This document shows, one piece after another, positions 17,343-27,924 of a stretch of 64,000 nucleotides of DNA. Position numbers and translations under genes: made by a program. The stretch is from Polynucleobacter yangtzensis. GTDB lineage: Bacteria; Pseudomonadota; Gammaproteobacteria; Burkholderiales; Burkholderiaceae. Location of the stretch: assembly GCF_001595965.1 (NCBI RefSeq), contig NZ_LOJI01000001.1:402178-466177 (forward strand), given 5' to 3'. How positions within the stretch are numbered: the stretch's first letter is position 1; the number at the start of each line of letters is the position of its first letter. The notes below the pieces were generated by a model, which was not told the origin of the DNA, searched no databases, and worked only from the letters and a program-made list of their open reading frames with translations.

Positions 17343-18437
17343 ATGTCTTTGAAATGTGGCATCGTCGGCCTGCCTAACGTCGGCAAATCTACCCTCTTTA
17401 ATGCGCTTACCAAGGCTGGAATCGCAGCGGAAAACTATCCTTTCTGCACGATTGAGCCCAATGTAGGCGTAGTTGAGGTTCCTGATCCCCGTTTAGCCGC
17501 ACTGGCTGAGATCGTGAAGCCTGAGCGCATTCTGCCGGCAGCAGTCGAATTTGTCGATATTGCTGGTTTGGTAGCTGGCGCCTCAAAAGGCGAAGGTCTC
17601 GGCAATCAGTTTTTGGCGAATATTCGTGAAACTGATGCCATTACCCATGTGGTGCGGTGTTTCGAGGATCCAAACGTAATCCACGTTGCTGGAAAAATTG
17701 ATCCCATCGCCGATATTGGCGTGATTGATACCGAGCTGGCCCTATCCGATTTAGCAACAGTTGAAAAAACTCTGAATCGTTCAAGTAAAGCAGCAAAGTC
17801 AGGTAATGACAAAGAAGCTGCTGCTTTAGTTGCTGTGCTGACTAAAGTTCAGGCCCATCTAGATTCTGCTTTACCAGTGCGTAGCCTGAACTTAAGTGAC
17901 GATGAAAAGTTGCTCATCAAGCCTTTGTGCTTAATTACGGCTAAGCCTGCGATGTATGTTGCGAATGTGAAAGAAGATGGCTTCTCAAACAATCCACATC
18001 TCGACGCTGTTAAACAACACGCTGCAAAAGAAAATGCGCCGGTCGTAGCTGTTTGTGCGGCAATTGAAGCAGAAATTGCTGACTTGGATGAAGCTGACAA
18101 GATTGAGTTTCTGGCTGATCTGGGGATGGAAGAGCCTGGCTTGGATCGCGTGATTCGCGCCGGATATTCATTGCTTGGTTTGCAAACTTACTTTACCGCT
18201 GGTGTTAAAGAAGTTCGTGCTTGGACTATTCATCAAGGCGATACAGCGCCACAAGCTGCTGGTGTTATTCATACGGATTTTGAGCGCGGGTTTATTCGTG
18301 CTCAAACTATTTCTTATGATGACTTCGTTCAGTTCAAAGGTGAGGCGGGCGCCAAGGAAGCAGGCAAGATGCGCGCTGAAGGTAAGGAATATGTTGTGAA
18401 GGATGGAGATGTATTGAACTTCTTGTTTAACGTCTAA
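17343..18437 (+). CDS. ychF: Redox-regulated ATPase / ribosome-binding P-loop protein YchF
   Basis: This 364-residue Obg-family protein has the G1 motif GLPNVGKST (8-16), the G3 motif [16 protein letters not shown], a coiled-coil insertion and the C-terminal TGS domain ending in [15 protein letters not shown]. YchF prefers ATP over GTP, binds ribosomes and affects the oxidative stress response. It is monocistronic, with a terminator right after it. Confidence 0.96.
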   Translation: MSLKCGIVGLPNVGKSTLFNALTKAGIAAENYPFCTIEPNVGVVEVPDPRLAALAEIVKPERILPAAVEFVDIAGLVAGASKGEGLGNQFLANIRETDAITHVVRCFEDPNVIHVAGKIDPIADIGVIDTELALSDLATVEKTLNRSSKAAKSGNDKEAAALVAVLTKVQAHLDSALPVRSLNLSDDEKLLIKPLCLITAKPAMYVANVKEDGFSNNPHLDAVKQHAAKENAPVVAVCAAIEAEIADLDEADKIEFLADLGMEEPGLDRVIRAGYSLLGLQTYFTAGVKEVRAWTIHQGDTAPQAAGVIHTDFERGFIRAQTISYDDFVQFKGEAGAKEAGKMRAEGKEYVVKDGDVLNFLFNV

Positions 18438-18454
18438 GAAGTTCTATTTCAGCC

Positions 18455-18480
18455 AAAAAAAGCCCTGAAAAGGGCTTTTT
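18455..18480. terminator. Intrinsic terminator after ychF
   Basis: AAAGCCCT-GAAA-AGGGCTTT is flanked by A-runs and T-runs. It serves ychF and, in the other direction, the minus-strand winged-helix gene. Confidence 0.9.
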
Positions 18481-18508
18481 GTTTATGTAGCCAAAGAATC
18501 TGAAGCCT

Positions 18509-18862
18509 TTATGAAGAGGCTTTAACAGCCTTTTCTAAGCATTTAGAAATTTCTTCATAGCGCTTAAGCGCCATTTTGGTGGGCAACACTTCTTTTTTGC
18601 GACCATCTACATTGGCAGCCATTTTGATGTAACCCAAGGCGCTGAGATTTTTGAGTCGACCATGCAAGGTGGCTTGTGAGCCGAGATCGGTGATGGAAAT
18701 GAGGTCGCCAACCAAAATCGCTTGCTTTGCATGAGCACAAGCAACGATCTTATCGAGCAAGCTTTCTTCAATGCAGTCCAATTTCTTCCCCGGATTAATG
18801 CGATCGATAGCATCAATCAGGTTGAGAAACTTAATGTAAGACGAGGTTTTTGTAGTGGACAT
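18509..18862 (-). CDS. Small putative winged-helix DNA-binding protein
   Basis: The 117-residue protein is helical with a likely winged-helix core. ACAHAKQAILVGDLISITDLGS, then ATLHGRLKNLSALGYIKMA, then a basic wing VDGRKKEVLPT read as helix-turn-helix plus beta hairpin, as in MarR-like regulators. No ligand domain is present. It is not a family I can name with certainty. It diverges from the MASE1-like gene, and an FNR-like dyad lies in the 110-bp gap, so regulation of the neighbour is a plausible but untested idea. Confidence 0.7.
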   Translation of the reverse strand: MSTTKTSSYIKFLNLIDAIDRINPGKKLDCIEESLLDKIVACAHAKQAILVGDLISITDLGSQATLHGRLKNLSALGYIKMAANVDGRKKEVLPTKMALKRYEEISKCLEKAVKASS

Positions 18863-18930
18863 ATTTACTGGCGTTGATTTATTAGCTTAAGAGCTAACAT
18901 GAGTGTATTCCCTAAGTCCTATTTTAGCAA

Positions 18931-18944
18931 TTGACGCACATCAA
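18931..18944. promoter_or_regulatory. FNR/ANR-like dyad
   Basis: TTGAC-GCAC-ATCAA matches the FNR consensus TTGAT-N4-ATCAA at 9 of 10 defined positions. It lies between the winged-helix gene (start 18862, minus) and the MASE1-like gene (start 18973, plus). Its centre is about 75 bp from the former start and 35 bp from the latter. No strong -10 at the classical distance was found on either side. Confidence 0.5.
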
Positions 18945-18972
18945 TTAATAAAATTAATCCATACTGACTGCA

Positions 18973-19542
18973 ATGTCTAAATTCTTCACAATTTCTCCAG
19001 AATGGTTTATTGGGTGCGCTATTAGTGCGATGGCGTACACATTTCTCTTTTATTTCAATGGCTGGTTAACGAATGGCTTAGTGTTTGGTTTGGGAGTGAA
19101 TTGGATTTATCTTCCCGCTGGCTTACGTTTATTTCTAACTTTGATTTTTGGTTTGCCTGGCGCTCTAGGAATTGCAACCGCCTCTTTCCTGATTAGCTAC
19201 TACGGCGACTTCCCACATGAATTAACAATTTGCATTGGCATTGGATTGATTTCAGGATTTGCGCCGTACTTAGCTAGATATTTTGTATTTAGCAATCTGC
19301 GGCTTGAATCAGATTTAAGTAATCTGAATTTTCCAAAGTTGATAGCCTGTATTTTGATTTATTCCCTGCTGTCAGCAGGCCTACACCAATGGTGGTTTTC
19401 TACCATGACCTTGGAGGATACCGGTAGCGTAAATCACTTTGTAGTGATGTTTATAGGCGATGTATTAGGTTCGCTGCTACTAATCTCGTTAATCAAATAC
19501 TGCTTAGATCTTTTGAGAAAAGTTAGGCAAACAGCTCACTAA
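18973..19542 (+). CDS. MASE1-like integral membrane protein
   Basis: The 189-residue product has about five or six hydrophobic helices and little else. The segment [28 protein letters not shown] resembles the start of MASE1 sensory membrane domains, which normally sit in front of histidine kinases or GGDEF domains. Here no effector domain follows, so it is a stand-alone membrane module. The MASE1 assignment is by eye and tentative. The last 20 bp overlap the 3' end of trpC on the opposite strand. Confidence 0.6.
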   Translation: MSKFFTISPEWFIGCAISAMAYTFLFYFNGWLTNGLVFGLGVNWIYLPAGLRLFLTLIFGLPGALGIATASFLISYYGDFPHELTICIGIGLISGFAPYLARYFVFSNLRLESDLSNLNFPKLIACILIYSLLSAGLHQWWFSTMTLEDTGSVNHFVVMFIGDVLGSLLLISLIKYCLDLLRKVRQTAH

Positions 19543-20326
19543 GAGCGACGCCTGGGTCGGCGGCACGCATAAAGGCTTCACCCACCAAGAAGGCATTCAC
19601 TTGATGCTCGCGCATGAGCTGAACATCGGCGCGACCCAATATCCCAGACTCTGTTACCAATGTTTTGCTACTCGGAACCATAGATAGCAGAGAGAGTGTA
19701 GTTTGCAGGGTTACCTCAAAAGTCTTGAGATTGCGATTATTAATACCAAGTAGTGGTGTCTTGAGTTCCAGGGCTTGCTCCAGCTCGGGAGCATTGTGTA
19801 CCTCGACCAATACATCCAAACCTAGCTCGTGCGCGCAGGCTTCAAGCTCTTTCATTTGATTGAGCTCTAAGCACGCTACGATTAACAGAATTGCATCTGC
19901 ACCAATCGCGCGGGCTTCATAAACTTGATATGGGTCTATGGTGAAGTCCTTACGCAAAACGGGAATACTGCAAGCAGCACGAGCTTGCTGGAGGTAGTCG
20001 TTGCAGCCTTGAAAATAATCCACATCCGTTAGAACTGATAAACAAGCGGCACCATGTTTTTCATAAGACCTGGCAATGTCTGATGGCACGAAGTTCTCGC
20101 GCAAGATTCCTTTGCTTGGGCTTGCCTTCTTAATTTCAGTGATCACACCAGCTTTACCAGCCGAAATCTTTCTCTCTATAGACTGAATAAAGCCTCTGGG
20201 CTTCAGAAGCGCGTCTAGATTGTTGGCTTCAGCTTGCTCGCGTTGATTGGCAAGCGACACTCTATTGAGGCAGTTGGCAACTTCAATCTTTTTAGTTGCA
20301 ACGATTTTGTCGAGGATATCGCTCAT
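19523..20326 (-). CDS. trpC: Indole-3-glycerol phosphate synthase
   Basis: This 267-residue single-domain TIM barrel is the fourth step from chorismate to tryptophan: it closes the indole ring of CdRP. Typical blocks are [24 protein letters not shown] (catalytic Lys), [11 protein letters not shown] and VTESGI. It is not fused to TrpF. It is the last gene of rpe-trpEGDC, 10 bp after trpD. Confidence 0.97.
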   Translation of the reverse strand: MSDILDKIVATKKIEVANCLNRVSLANQREQAEANNLDALLKPRGFIQSIERKISAGKAGVITEIKKASPSKGILRENFVPSDIARSYEKHGAACLSVLTDVDYFQGCNDYLQQARAACSIPVLRKDFTIDPYQVYEARAIGADAILLIVACLELNQMKELEACAHELGLDVLVEVHNAPELEQALELKTPLLGINNRNLKTFEVTLQTTLSLLSMVPSSKTLVTESGILGRADVQLMREHQVNAFLVGEAFMRAADPGVALSELFA

Positions 20327-20336
20327 AAATAATGAC

Positions 20337-21362
20337 TTATTTAGATTGTGTTGCTGCTACGAATGAGTCTAGCTTCTGACGGGCGGCACCTGATGCAATA
20401 GCGGCTTTAGCAAGTTCAACACCGCTAGCAATGTCTTTAGCCACGCCCGCAACGTAAAGGGTTGCACCTGCATTGAGGCAAACAATATCGCTTGCTGCAC
20501 CTGGCCTGCCATCGAGAACCTCAAGAACAATCTTCTTGGACTCTTCAGCGTTGGCCACTTTGAAGCCATTGGTTGCGGCTGTATTGAGGCCAAAGTCTTT
20601 TGGATGAATTTCATATTCACGCACCACGCCATCTTTGAGCTCTCCAACCAGGGTTGGTCCCTCTAAAGAAATTTCATCAAGACCATCGCGTCCGTAAACC
20701 ACTAGTGCGTGCTCCATTCCTAGTGCTTGTAATACACGTGCCTGAATTCCTACTAGATCAGGGTGGAACACCCCCATCAAGATACGCTTGGCATCCGCAG
20801 GGTTGGTGAGTGGGCCCAAGATATTAAAAATAGTTCGTACGCCGAGCTGCTTGCGAATTGGAACAACATTTTTCATTGCTGGATGATGGTTTGGTGCAAA
20901 CATAAAGCCTGCGCCTATCGTTGAGATACATTTGGCTACTTGATCAGCGGACAGCGCAAGATTAACGCCAAGCGCTTCTAAAACATCAGCGCTACCGGAC
21001 TTGCTGCTCACACTTCGGTTGCCGTGTTTAGCAATCTTTGCTCCGGCACCTGCTGCAACAAACATCGCTGCAGTAGAGATATTGAATGTGTGTGCGCCAT
21101 CGCCACCTGTGCCTACAACATCGACCAGGTGACTACGGTCATCCACTTTTACAGAGGTTGCAAACTCACGCATTACTTGTGCAGCAGCAGCGATTTCACC
21201 AACGGTTTCTTTTTTGGTGCGAAGCGCAACTAATAATCCAGCAACCAACTCTGGCGACATCTCACCGCTCATGATGAGGCGCATCATAGCGGTCATCTCA
21301 TCATGAAATAGTTCGCGATGTTCAATGCAGCGTTGTAAGGCTTCTTGCGGAGTAATTGGCAT
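20337..21362 (-). CDS. trpD: Anthranilate phosphoribosyltransferase
   Basis: This 341-residue enzyme transfers phosphoribose from PRPP to anthranilate. The PRPP/Mg motif [15 protein letters not shown] and the conserved [21 protein letters not shown] are present. It is a separate protein, not fused to TrpG as in enterics. The gap to trpG is 20 bp. Confidence 0.97.
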   Translation of the reverse strand: MPITPQEALQRCIEHRELFHDEMTAMMRLIMSGEMSPELVAGLLVALRTKKETVGEIAAAAQVMREFATSVKVDDRSHLVDVVGTGGDGAHTFNISTAAMFVAAGAGAKIAKHGNRSVSSKSGSADVLEALGVNLALSADQVAKCISTIGAGFMFAPNHHPAMKNVVPIRKQLGVRTIFNILGPLTNPADAKRILMGVFHPDLVGIQARVLQALGMEHALVVYGRDGLDEISLEGPTLVGELKDGVVREYEIHPKDFGLNTAATNGFKVANAEESKKIVLEVLDGRPGAASDIVCLNAGATLYVAGVAKDIASGVELAKAAIASGAARQKLDSFVAATQSK

Positions 21363-21382
21363 AGCGCTGTAATTAGGGTTAC

Positions 21383-21949
21383 TTATTTATTTTGTAAAAA
21401 ATTCTTGAGCAGGGCATGACCATGCTCAGAAAGAATCGACTCTGGATGAAACTGCACGCCTTCAACCGCAAGCTCCTTGTGGCGTACACCCATAATCTCT
21501 CCATCAGACGATGTTGCAGTGACTTCTAGCATCGCAGGTAGGGAGCTTTTCTCAATAGCGAGAGAGTGATAACGAGTCACCTTAAATGGATCGGGCAAGT
21601 CTTTAAATACGCCCGCGCCAGTGTGATGAATGCTATCGGTCTTGCCGTGCATCACCTTTTGGGCGCGAATGACTTTACCGCCAAACGCCTCACCAATAGC
21701 TTGATGACCTAGGCAAACTCCAAGAATCGGAATTTGTCCGGCATAGCGCTTGATAGTTTCAACTGAGATGCCTGCTTCAGCTGGGCTACATGGCCCAGGT
21801 GAGATGCAGATACGTGCTGGATTGAGCTTGGCAATATCCTCAACGGTAATTTCATCATTACGAAATACTCTTACCTCTTCACCCAGTTCTGCAAAATACT
21901 GAACAAGGTTATAGGTAAACGAATCATAGTTATCAATCATTAGGAGCAT
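21383..21949 (-). CDS. trpG: Anthranilate synthase, glutamine amidotransferase subunit
   Basis: The 188-residue class I glutaminase feeds ammonia to TrpE. The nucleophile is Cys79 in [10 protein letters not shown] and the His/Glu pair is in VQFHPES. ATG at 21949 is preferred over the TTG just upstream because AGGAGG sits 5 bp before it. The gene overlaps the end of trpE by 17 bp. The same subunit may also serve PabB, as in many bacteria with one TrpG. Confidence 0.96.
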   Translation of the reverse strand: MLLMIDNYDSFTYNLVQYFAELGEEVRVFRNDEITVEDIAKLNPARICISPGPCSPAEAGISVETIKRYAGQIPILGVCLGHQAIGEAFGGKVIRAQKVMHGKTDSIHHTGAGVFKDLPDPFKVTRYHSLAIEKSSLPAMLEVTATSSDGEIMGVRHKELAVEGVQFHPESILSEHGHALLKNFLQNK

Positions 21950-23438
21950 CAAGTCCTCCTTGTACTAAATCTGCTGCAGTCAGTACTGCACGTGCTTTTG
22001 CTTCTGTTTCTTTCCATTCGGCTGTCGGGTCAGAGTCGGCAACGACACCTGCGCCTGCCTGAGAGTGCAGCATGCCATCGCGGATAACGCCCGTACGAAT
22101 AGCAATGGCTACATCCATATCTCCGGAAAAGGATAGATAGCCAACCGCACCACCGTATACGCCGCGCTTCACGATTTCCATCTCATCAATGATTTCCATT
22201 GCCCGAATTTTTGGTGCCCCTGACAAGGTGCCTGCCGGGAAGGTGGCACGCAACACATCCATATTGCTCATATTGTCTAAAAGATCGCCTTCTACAGAGC
22301 TCACAATATGTTGAACATGTGAGTACTTTTCGATCGACATGGAGTCAGTCACCTTGACTGAGCCTGTTTTTGCGATGCGTCCCACGTCATTGCGCGCTAA
22401 ATCAATCAGCATGACGTGTTCAGCGATTTCTTTAGGATCTGCCAAGAGTTCTTTAGCTAGGCGCTCATCTTCCTCAGGGTTTGCTCCGCGAGGGCGTGTG
22501 CCCGCCAGCGGACGTATGGTCACAATCTTCTCGGCAGCACGTTTTTCTTGGCGCACCAGAATCTCAGGGGATGAGCCAACAATTTGCATATCCCCAAAGT
22601 CATAGAAGTACATATATGGGGACGGGTTGAGTGAGCGTAGGGCTCTGTAGAGTGCCAAAGGTGAATCTGTAAATGGTTTGCTGATGCGCTGACCAATCAC
22701 CACCTGCATACAATCACCGGCCAAAATATATTCTTTGGTTTTCAGAACTGCATTTTCAAAATCGGCAGCCTTAAATTTGCGAATGAGTTCTGTCTTAGTG
22801 CTTGGTAAAGATGCTGGCATATTGGCTGGCTTACCAAGACAAGTCATTAATTCTTTTAAACGTCCCTGGGCTTTTTCAAAGCTATCAGTCATGCTTGGGT
22901 CTGCATAAACGATAAAGTAAATTTTTCCAGCGACGTTATCAATCACTGCTAACTCTTCAGTCAACATGAGTTGAATATCGGGTACGCCTAATTCATCGGG
23001 TAGTTGGTGTTTAGCTAGACGTGACTCAATGTAACGCACTGTGTCATAACCAAAGTAACCTGCTAAGCCACCACAAAAACGTGGCATATCGGGTTGTAGT
23101 GCAACCTTAAAGCGTTTGAAATAAGCATCAACAAAGTCGAGTGGATTATCGGTGTTGCTTTCAACGACTTTTCCATTTGTAACCACTTCATTGATCGGTG
23201 CAGTGGGTGTGCCAACAGTTCTAACGATTGTCTTGGCGGGTAGGCCAATAAAGGAGAAGCGGCCAAAACGCTCGCCACCTAAAACGGACTCCAGCAGGTA
23301 AGTATTTTTCGTACCAAACGCTTGGCTGAGTTTTACGTAAAGCGACAATGGCGTTTCCAGATCGGCCAAGACCTCCTTAATAAGAGGAATGCGATTGAAA
23401 CCCTGTTTAGCTAGGGCATTAAATTCATCGCGTTGCAT
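21933..23438 (-). CDS. trpE: Anthranilate synthase component I
   Basis: This 501-residue chorismate-using subunit makes anthranilate with TrpG. The N-terminal regulatory domain holds the LLES block of tryptophan feedback sites ([22 protein letters not shown]). The C-terminal catalytic domain shows [26 protein letters not shown] and [16 protein letters not shown]. The start overlaps the rpe stop (TAATG). No leader peptide or attenuator was seen. Confidence 0.97.
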   Translation of the reverse strand: MQRDEFNALAKQGFNRIPLIKEVLADLETPLSLYVKLSQAFGTKNTYLLESVLGGERFGRFSFIGLPAKTIVRTVGTPTAPINEVVTNGKVVESNTDNPLDFVDAYFKRFKVALQPDMPRFCGGLAGYFGYDTVRYIESRLAKHQLPDELGVPDIQLMLTEELAVIDNVAGKIYFIVYADPSMTDSFEKAQGRLKELMTCLGKPANMPASLPSTKTELIRKFKAADFENAVLKTKEYILAGDCMQVVIGQRISKPFTDSPLALYRALRSLNPSPYMYFYDFGDMQIVGSSPEILVRQEKRAAEKIVTIRPLAGTRPRGANPEEDERLAKELLADPKEIAEHVMLIDLARNDVGRIAKTGSVKVTDSMSIEKYSHVQHIVSSVEGDLLDNMSNMDVLRATFPAGTLSGAPKIRAMEIIDEMEIVKRGVYGGAVGYLSFSGDMDVAIAIRTGVIRDGMLHSQAGAGVVADSDPTAEWKETEAKARAVLTAADLVQGGLDAPND

Positions 23439-24163
23439 TAGGATTTTCCTGACTTTCCTAATTCAGCGCGCATTGCATCAATCACTTGCGCATAATTTTC
23501 TTTGCCATAAATTGCTGAGCCGGCAACAAAAGTATCGGCGCCCGCTTTTGCAACTTCAGCAATATTGTCGACCTTAATGCCACCATCTACTTCAAGACGA
23601 ATGTGTCGACCAGTCTCAGCTTGGTAGCGATCGAGGCGCGCGCGAACTTGAGCAATCTTATTGAGAGTGCTTGGTATAAATGATTGGCCACCAAACCCTG
23701 GATTAACTGACATGAGTAATACCAAGTCAATGAGCTCCAGCGTGTGATCAAGATGATCTAGTGGAGTTGCTGGATTAAATACAAGACCTGCTTGGCAACC
23801 TTGATCACGAATGAGGTTCAGTGTGCGATTGACATGCGGACTTGCTTCAGGATGAAAGCTAATTAAATTGGCGCCCGCTTTAGCAAAGTCCGGAACAATG
23901 CGATCCACTGGTTCGATCATCAGGTGCACATCGATTACAGCCAGCGCGCCATCTTTGGTTGCATACGGACGAATAGCCTCACAAACCAAGGGGCCAATAG
24001 TCAGATTAGGCACATAGTGGTTATCCATCACATCAAAGTGAATCCAATCAGCGCCCGCCACTAAAACGTCTTGCACTTCCTTGCCCAGACAGGCGAAGTC
24101 AGCAGACAAAATTGATGGGGCAATAACAAATTGGCTATTTGAGGATGTTTTTTGGCTTTCCAT
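23438..24163 (-). CDS. rpe: Ribulose-phosphate 3-epimerase
   Basis: This 241-residue TIM barrel interconverts ribulose-5-P and xylulose-5-P in the pentose phosphate pathway. Metal and catalytic residues are in [34 protein letters not shown] and LEVDGGI. It leads the trp operon with a one-base overlap to trpE. In many proteobacteria a phosphoglycolate phosphatase gene (gph) sits between rpe and trpE; it is absent here. Confidence 0.96.
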   Translation of the reverse strand: MESQKTSSNSQFVIAPSILSADFACLGKEVQDVLVAGADWIHFDVMDNHYVPNLTIGPLVCEAIRPYATKDGALAVIDVHLMIEPVDRIVPDFAKAGANLISFHPEASPHVNRTLNLIRDQGCQAGLVFNPATPLDHLDHTLELIDLVLLMSVNPGFGGQSFIPSTLNKIAQVRARLDRYQAETGRHIRLEVDGGIKVDNIAEVAKAGADTFVAGSAIYGKENYAQVIDAMRAELGKSGKS

Positions 24164-24212
24164 CCCTAGATTCTAGCTTGCAGTTGACCTTAGGATGGAG
24201 CAGAATTCGACC

Positions 24213-24587
24213 ATGAATCCCCACGAAATCAGCATAACGGTCAAAGCCCAGTATCTTCCGGAGCAATCTGACCCAGATAACCGCCAATTTGCCTTTGCTT
24301 ACACCGTCACCATACGTAATACAGGCACGGCCAGTATTCAGTTAATTGCCCGCCATTGGTTTATTACGGACGGGGATAACGACGTCCAGGAGGTCCGTGG
24401 CCTGGGGGTTGTAGGTCAACAGCCGCTTTTGCGCTCTGGGGAGCATTTTGAATACACCAGTTGGGCAACTTTGCCCACCCCTGCGGGGACTATGCGTGGG
24501 GAATATTTCTGCGTAACTGAGGAGGCTCAGTTCTTTCAGGCCCCTATTCCTGAGTTTGCTCTGGTGATGCCTCGTACCTTGCACTAG
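24213..24587 (+). CDS. apaG: ApaG protein (Co2+/Mg2+ efflux-associated family)
   Basis: This 124-residue single-domain fibronectin-III-like protein has FAYTVTIRNTGTASIQLIARHW and GVVGQQPLLRSGEHFEYTS, matching ApaG along its full length. The start at 24213 gives the normal length and has a purine-rich stretch upstream; an in-frame ATG at 24195 lacks one. Its biochemical role is unresolved. It diverges from rpe. Confidence 0.93.
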   Translation: MNPHEISITVKAQYLPEQSDPDNRQFAFAYTVTIRNTGTASIQLIARHWFITDGDNDVQEVRGLGVVGQQPLLRSGEHFEYTSWATLPTPAGTMRGEYFCVTEEAQFFQAPIPEFALVMPRTLH

Positions 24588-24603
24588 CGCAAGGTTCAGG
24601 AGA

Positions 24604-24717
24604 CTACTTTTTGCCTTTGCCCGTCCAGAGGACAATAAACAACAATAGTCCTAAGGCAACGGCACCTTCAAAGACAAACAGTAGCATTGGGTATTCATCG
24701 AGTAAATTGGCGATCAT
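24604..24717 (-). CDS. 37-residue single-pass membrane miniprotein
   Basis: The ORF encodes a short acidic N-terminus (MIANLLDEYP), one clean membrane helix (about 11-30) and a basic tail (GKGKK), a sensible membrane topology for a real small protein. It starts on the minus strand at 24717, so its start codon shares two bases with that of mltA. No good Shine-Dalgarno was seen. It converges on apaG. Function unknown; chance remains possible. Confidence 0.5.
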   Translation of the reverse strand: MIANLLDEYPMLLFVFEGAVALGLLLFIVLWTGKGKK

Positions 24718-25846
24718 GATTTCTAAATTTAAATATATTTCATTAAGTGTATTCGCAATCCTGGTCGTTAGCTTGATTGCGGGATGTTCTACTCCCCCCA
24801 CGCGTGGCACGGGATATCGCTCAAGTGGTTCTGGTGCCTCGCCATCAGGCTACAGCTCTTCCATTGCAAGTTTTAGTGCTGTCTCTTGGCAGGCATTACC
24901 TGGATGGCAGGATGATGACTTATCCCAAGCTTGGCCTGCATGGTTAAAAAGCTGTGATGCTTTGCGCAAGAAAAGTGGCGAAGTAAATTGGCGTCAAGTG
25001 TGCGCTCAAGCGAGCAATGTTTCGGGTCGAGATACACAAGCAGTCCGTAAATACTTTGAAAGTAATTTTCAAGTTTATGAAATTCGTACTAGCTCTGGGA
25101 GTGACACTGGCTTAATTACTGGGTATTACGAGCCGGTCATGAATGGCTCACTCACTCGCACTAGCACATACAACGTGGCGCTTTATAGCTACCCAAGCGC
25201 GTGGCGTAAATCAAAACCAAATCCTGGTCCAACGCGCGCAGAGCTCATGAGTTCAGGGGTTCTTAATGGATCTGAAATCGCTTGGGTACAAGACCCTGTG
25301 GCAGCTGCTTCCATGCAAATCCAGGGTTCTGGAAAAATTCGCCTGGAAGATGGACGCATCTTGCGTCTTGGTTATGCTGGCACCAACGATCAACCATTCA
25401 AATCATTTGCGCAATGGTTGTTAGATCGCAAAGAGATCACGCGTAGCGAGGCAACGATGCAAGGCATTTCGCAATGGGCTAAACGTAACCCCGATCGAGT
25501 TAATGAAATGCTGAACGCTAACCCGCGTTTTGTTTTCTTTAAAGAGTTGCCGGGTAATGTGGCGGCAGATTTAGGTCCCAACGGAGCCTTAGGTGTTCCG
25601 CTGACTAGTGAGCGTAGTATTGCTGTGGATTTACAGGCATTACCTTTGGGTGCACCAGTATTTTTAGCTACAACAAAGCCTTTGAGTAATCAGCCTTTGC
25701 AGAAACTCGTGATGGCACAAGATACCGGCAAAGCTATTGTGGGTGGTGTCAGGGCGGACTACTATTGGGGATCAGGGGATTCTGCTGGAGAGATGGCAGG
25801 CCGCATGAAGCAAAATGGCAGGATGTGGCTGCTGCTTCCACGTTAA
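24716..25846 (+). CDS. mltA: Membrane-bound lytic murein transglycosylase A
   Basis: This 376-residue outer membrane lipoprotein cleaves peptidoglycan glycan strands to 1,6-anhydro ends. The lipobox LIAGC puts the lipidated Cys near residue 20. The MltA domain shows GLITGYYEPVMNGS and VDLQALPLGAPVF, and the C-terminal 3D region AQDTGKAIVGGVRADYYWG holds the catalytic Asp. The start at 24716 gives a proper signal peptide; the longer in-frame reading from 24611 adds a polar stretch that would spoil it. Confidence 0.94.
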   Translation: MISKFKYISLSVFAILVVSLIAGCSTPPTRGTGYRSSGSGASPSGYSSSIASFSAVSWQALPGWQDDDLSQAWPAWLKSCDALRKKSGEVNWRQVCAQASNVSGRDTQAVRKYFESNFQVYEIRTSSGSDTGLITGYYEPVMNGSLTRTSTYNVALYSYPSAWRKSKPNPGPTRAELMSSGVLNGSEIAWVQDPVAAASMQIQGSGKIRLEDGRILRLGYAGTNDQPFKSFAQWLLDRKEITRSEATMQGISQWAKRNPDRVNEMLNANPRFVFFKELPGNVAADLGPNGALGVPLTSERSIAVDLQALPLGAPVFLATTKPLSNQPLQKLVMAQDTGKAIVGGVRADYYWGSGDSAGEMAGRMKQNGRMWLLLPR

Positions 25847-25872
25847 TGCATTCTTACTACTGAAAGAAATCA

Positions 25873-26649
25873 ATGAGCTACAAAACAATTTTGACTGAAG
25901 TGGATGGCAAAGTTGCAACCATCACTTTAAATCGTCCTGAAGTATTGAACGCCTTGAATGACCAATTGATGGAAGAGCTTGGCGCTGCATTATTGGCTTT
26001 TGATGCGGATGACAATATTGGCTGCATGATTGTTACTGGCAGTGAAAAGGCGTTTGCAGCTGGAGCTGATATCGCATCTATGGCGAAGTATGGGCTGAAA
26101 GATGTTTATCGCGGTGACTTTATTACCCGCAACTGGGAAGAGATTAAAAAAGTCCGTAAGCCTGTAATCGCTGCTGTCTCTGGCTATGCGCTTGGTGGTG
26201 GTTGTGAGCTCGCCATGATGTGCGACACCATTATGGCTGCGGATAACGCGAAGTTTGCTCAACCAGAAGTGAAGCTAGGCATCATTCCTGGGGCTGGTGG
26301 AACACAACGTTTACCACGTGCAGTATCGAAAGCAAAAGCCATGGATTTAGCTCTGACAGGCCGCATGATGGATGCTGCCGAAGCGGAGCGCTCTGGTTTG
26401 GTCGCCAGAATTTTCCCGCAAGCAGATTTGTTGAAAGAAGTTAAAGCAATTGCTAAAGGGATTGCCGATATGCCTTTATTGACTGCAATGATGGTGAAAG
26501 AAAGTATCAACACAGCTTACGAGACTACATTGTCTGAAGGCATTCATTTTGAGCGCCGTCTCTTTCATGCATGTTTCGCAACAAATGATCAGAAAGAGGG
26601 TATGGCTGCGTTTATGGAAAAACGCCCAGCTAAATTTACCAACTCTTAA
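25873..26649 (+). CDS. Enoyl-CoA hydratase (crotonase family)
   Basis: This 258-residue protein hydrates 2-enoyl-CoA in fatty or aromatic acid beta-oxidation. The oxyanion hole comes from [11 protein letters not shown] and [10 protein letters not shown], and the two catalytic Glu residues lie in [10 protein letters not shown] and [16 protein letters not shown]. Both being present favours a true hydratase over an isomerase. It follows mltA by 26 bp. Chain-length preference cannot be read. Confidence 0.92.
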   Translation: MSYKTILTEVDGKVATITLNRPEVLNALNDQLMEELGAALLAFDADDNIGCMIVTGSEKAFAAGADIASMAKYGLKDVYRGDFITRNWEEIKKVRKPVIAAVSGYALGGGCELAMMCDTIMAADNAKFAQPEVKLGIIPGAGGTQRLPRAVSKAKAMDLALTGRMMDAAEAERSGLVARIFPQADLLKEVKAIAKGIADMPLLTAMMVKESINTAYETTLSEGIHFERRLFHACFATNDQKEGMAAFMEKRPAKFTNS

Positions 26650-26671
26650 TTTCAGAAATTCAAAAAAGAAT

Positions 26672-27868
26672 TTAGTTTTTTCCTAGGAAGCGTTGAGCTA
26701 GTTTGACCCAATAGCTCACGCCTACTGGAATCAAGGAATCATTGAAGTCGTATGAAGGATTGTGTAGGTGGCAAGGACCCATGCCATGACCTACAGAGCG
26801 ATGATCGCCGTCGCCATTGCCAAGGAAAACATAGCAACCTGGCTTTTCCAGCAACATAAATGCAAAGTCTTCTGCACCCATCGTCGGATCGATTGAGGCA
26901 TTTACATTTTGCTTGCCAACCAATTCGCTCATTACCTCAGTGGCAAATTCCACTTCATTGGCGTGATTAATGAGGGGTGGGTAATTTCTTGCAAATGTGA
27001 TTTCTGCTTGGCAATCAAAAGCACTCGCAACACTGTGTGCGATTTCTCGAAGGCGTTGCTCAATGAGATCTAAGACATCCAATGTAAATGTGCGCACTGT
27101 GCCGCCAATGAATGCGCTATCTGGAATGACATTGCTTGTTTCGCCTGCATGAAATTGTGTAATGGATAAAACCGCAGCATCTACAGGGCGTTTATTACGG
27201 GTAATGATGCTTTGCAAGGCAAGAACTACTTGCGCCCCAGCAAAAACTGGATCTGCACTGTTATGGGGAAGGGCGGCGTGACCACCTTTGCCTTTAATAG
27301 TGATTTCGAAAGTATTGCTGGAGGCCATCATGGGGCCAGGCGTTACGCCAAAGTGACCTTCTGCTAATCCAGGCCAGTTGTGCAATCCAAATACGGCATC
27401 ACATGGGAACTCTTTGAAAAGCCCATCTTTAATCATTTCATTTGCGCCGGCGCCACCTTCTTCGGCTGGCTGGAAAATAAAAATCACTGTACCTTTGAAG
27501 TCGCGATGATTTGATAGATATTGCGCAGCACCAAGAAGCATGGCAGTGTGACCATCATGACCACATGCGTGCATTTTTCCTGGATTTTTTGAAGCATGCG
27601 CAAAATTGTTGTGCTCTTGCAATGGCAGCGCATCCATATCGGCGCGCAAACCAATCATCTTGCCGGGTCCTAAGTCGCCATCTAAGCGACCTACTACTCC
27701 AGTTTTTCCCATACCGCGGTAAACAGTGATTCCCCAGCTAGAAAGTGCCTCAGTGACTAAATCAGCCGTGCGGTTCTCTTCGAAACGCAATTCAGGGTGT
27801 GCATGAATATTGCGTCGAATTTCTTGAATAGCTTCTGCGGATTCGGTAATTTCTGGAAGTAAATGCAT
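26672..27868 (-). CDS. M20 family amidohydrolase (hippurate/N-acyl amino acid hydrolase type)
   Basis: The 398-residue metalloenzyme has the M20D pattern: GLRADMDALPLQE, the metal-binding MHACGHDGHTAML, the catalytic EEGGAGA, a dimerisation insert and a C-terminal HNPSYDFND. The family hydrolyses N-acyl amino acids, hippurate or auxin conjugates in the cytoplasm. The substrate is unknown here. It converges on the crotonase gene with only 22 bp between. Confidence 0.92.
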   Translation of the reverse strand: MHLLPEITESAEAIQEIRRNIHAHPELRFEENRTADLVTEALSSWGITVYRGMGKTGVVGRLDGDLGPGKMIGLRADMDALPLQEHNNFAHASKNPGKMHACGHDGHTAMLLGAAQYLSNHRDFKGTVIFIFQPAEEGGAGANEMIKDGLFKEFPCDAVFGLHNWPGLAEGHFGVTPGPMMASSNTFEITIKGKGGHAALPHNSADPVFAGAQVVLALQSIITRNKRPVDAAVLSITQFHAGETSNVIPDSAFIGGTVRTFTLDVLDLIEQRLREIAHSVASAFDCQAEITFARNYPPLINHANEVEFATEVMSELVGKQNVNASIDPTMGAEDFAFMLLEKPGCYVFLGNGDGDHRSVGHGMGPCHLHNPSYDFNDSLIPVGVSYWVKLAQRFLGKN

Positions 27869-27924
27869 CCCTTCATCTTATCCGAAAGTCTTTTGATATG
27901 CCTTTAGAAGGCAATTAATACTGA

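Noticed and set aside
23438..24163. trp attenuator ahead of trpE
   Set aside because: trpE overlaps the upstream rpe stop codon, leaving no leader region; no Trp-rich leader peptide was seen.
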